Source: Candidatus Competibacteraceae bacterium (lineage in GTDB: Bacteria > Pseudomonadota > Gammaproteobacteria > Competibacterales > Competibacteraceae). Taken from it: a DNA stretch of 64,000 nucleotides. Under the pieces are notes generated by a model. The model had not been told where the DNA came from. It searched no databases and saw nothing but the letters and a program-made list of their open reading frames with translations. The stretch is from assembly GCA_016713505.1 (NCBI GenBank), contig JADJPA010000001.1, positions 496,001 to 560,000 on the forward strand, given 5' to 3'. The position numbers and the translations under genes were made by a program. Below, piece by piece: positions 62,805-64,000 of this stretch; within the stretch, counting starts at the first letter, position 1, and every line of letters starts with the position of its first letter.

Positions 62805-64000
62805 TCAAAGCGTCCAGGGATCGGGCCGCTCGGTGTCGAGGCCGTATTTCTTGATCGCCGCCTCGACTTGTTCGGCCTTGATTTGACCCTCTTCGGCCAG
62901 CGCCTTGAGCGCGGCGACCGCGACGTAGTACCGGTTCACTTCGAAGAACCGCCGCAGGTTGACCCGATAATCGCTGCGGCCAAAGCCGTCCGTGCCCAGC
63001 GTGATGTAACGACGGGGGATGTAGGCCCGCACTTGATCGGCGTAGGCGCGTATATAATCGGTGGACGCCACCACCGGCCCGTCGTGCCCTTCGAGACAGC
63101 TTTCGATGTAGCTCTTGCGCCGGGGCTGGGTCGGATGCAGCAGGCTCCAGCGTTCGGCGTGCAAACCGTCGCGGCGCAGCTCGTTGAAGCTGGTGGCGCT
63201 CCAGATGTCCGCCGTCACGCCAAAATCGTTGTTCAGCAGCTCCGCCCCGGCGATCACCTCGCGCAAGATGGTGCCGGAACCGAGCAGTTGCACGCGCGGC
63301 CCCTTGGCTTCGCCGCCGTCCATGAGTAGGTACATGCCCTTGACGATGCCTTCTTCCGCGCCGTCCGGCATCCCCGGATGCGGGTAGTTCTCGTTCATCA
63401 GGGTCACGTAGTAATACACGTCTTCCTGTTCTTGCATCATCCGCCGCAGACCGTCGCGGATGATCACCACCACCTCGTAAGCGAAGGTCGGGTCGTAGGA
63501 AATGCAGTTGGGGATGGTCGATGACAGGATGTGGCTATGGCCGTCCTCGTGCTGCAAGCCCTCGCCGTTCAAGGTGGTGCGCCCGGCGGTGCCGCCGAGC
63601 AGGAAGCCGCGCGCTCGCAAATCGCCCGCCGCCCAGGCCAGATCGCCGAAGCGCTGGAAGCCGAACATCGAATAGTAGATGTAGAACGGAATCATCGGCA
63701 GGTTGTTGCTGCTGTAGGAAGTCGCCGCCGCGATCCACGACGACATCGCGCCCGCCTCGTTGATGCCTTCTTGCAACACCTGGCCCGATTTATCCTCGCG
63801 GTAGTACATCAATTGATCGGCGTCTTGCGGCTTGTAGAGCTGGCCGACGGCCGAGTAAATACCCAACTGGCGGAACAAGCCTTCCATGCCGAAGGTGCGC
63901 GATTCGTCGGGGACGATGGGCACGATGAACTTGCCGATGGTTTTATCGCGCAACAGCGTACCGAGCATCTGCACGAAGGCCATCGTGGTGGAAATCTGGC
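62805..64000 (-). CDS. aceE: Pyruvate dehydrogenase E1 (homodimeric type), C-terminal part
   Basis: This gene enters from the right edge; its 5' part is outside the window. About 398 codons are visible, from STTMAFVQMLGTLLRDKTIGKFIVPIVPDESRTFGMEGLFRQ to the C-terminus AIKKYGLDTERPDPWTL. EDGHSHILSSTIPNCISYDPTFAYEVVVIIRDG and ATSFNELRRDGLHAERW are typical of the AceE form rather than the two-chain PdhA/PdhB type. It decarboxylates pyruvate with thiamine diphosphate. It is followed by aceF after 38 bases, so the three genes form an operon. Confidence 0.95.
   Translation of the reverse strand, partial: QISTTMAFVQMLGTLLRDKTIGKFIVPIVPDESRTFGMEGLFRQLGIYSAVGQLYKPQDADQLMYYREDKSGQVLQEGINEAGAMSSWIAAATSYSSNNLPMIPFYIYYSMFGFQRFGDLAWAAGDLRARGFLLGGTAGRTTLNGEGLQHEDGHSHILSSTIPNCISYDPTFAYEVVVIIRDGLRRMMQEQEDVYYYVTLMNENYPHPGMPDGAEEGIVKGMYLLMDGGEAKGPRVQLLGSGTILREVIAGAELLNNDFGVTADIWSATSFNELRRDGLHAERWSLLHPTQPRRKSYIESCLEGHDGPVVASTDYIRAYADQVRAYIPRRYITLGTDGFGRSDYRVNLRRFFEVNRYYVAVAALKALAEEGQIKAEQVEAAIKKYGLDTERPDPWTL

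Overview
The window looks like the chromosome of a GC-rich, polyhydroxyalkanoate-storing gammaproteobacterium. Supporting this are the gammaproteobacterial housekeeping layout ssrA-smpB-ratA-rnfH-bamE-fur-recN-nadK, a tmRNA tag ANDDSYALAA, a class I PHA synthase with a phasin, and a propionyl-CoA carboxylase pair. A glycogen- or PHA-accumulating lineage related to Competibacteraceae would fit, but that placement is inference and no taxonomic marker here proves it.

Layout. (1) 1-5 kb: sulfur genes. A TsdA/SoxA-like cytochrome c runs off the left edge, divergent from sbp-cysT-cysW (no cysA here), then a rhodanese and a CHAD protein. (2) 5-6.6 kb: an MmgE/PrpD protein and a candidate small RNA. 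(3) 6.8-14.4 kb: yccA, tmRNA, smpB, ratA-rnfH, bamE, fur, recN, nadK, hrcA. (4) 13.3-19.9 kb: heat-shock block hrcA, FIST protein, grpE, dnaK, dnaJ. A CIRCE operator lies before hrcA and sigma-32-type promoters before grpE and dnaK. (5) 20-29 kb: pepN, phasin, phaC, pccB-pccA. (6) 29.4-35.8 kb: an RNase II-like protein, a secreted GH3 glycosidase, and pta.

(7) 35.9-50.4 kb: a long, tightly packed minus-strand hexuronate catabolism cluster. From its promoter it reads terC, uxaB, kdgK, uxuA, an SDR probably acting as fructuronate reductase, the TRAP transporter dctPQM, uxaC, uxaA, eda, a second PfkB kinase, an aldose epimerase and a YhcH-family protein. Together these would import galacturonate and glucuronate, convert both to 2-keto-3-deoxygluconate, phosphorylate it and split it to pyruvate plus glyceraldehyde-3-phosphate. 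A KdgR-like palindrome overlaps the predicted -35 of this operon, and a kdgR-type IclR regulator sits nearby at 52.1 kb beside a broken remnant of kduD.

(8) 53-56.8 kb: a decayed type I restriction-modification locus. hsdM, hsdS and hsdR have each lost their core. A REP-associated transposase, four near-identical REP palindromes and a 128-bp tandem repeat encoding overlapping 43-codon mini-ORFs sit among them. Intact YgjP-type metallopeptidase and RlaP-type nucleotidyltransferase genes follow. (9) 57.7-59.3 kb: a second decay zone with a ParB-like small protein, a truncated flavin amine oxidase and a truncated membrane protein. (10) 59.4-64 kb: pyruvate dehydrogenase genes aceE (cut by the right edge), aceF and a lipoyl-domain lpd.
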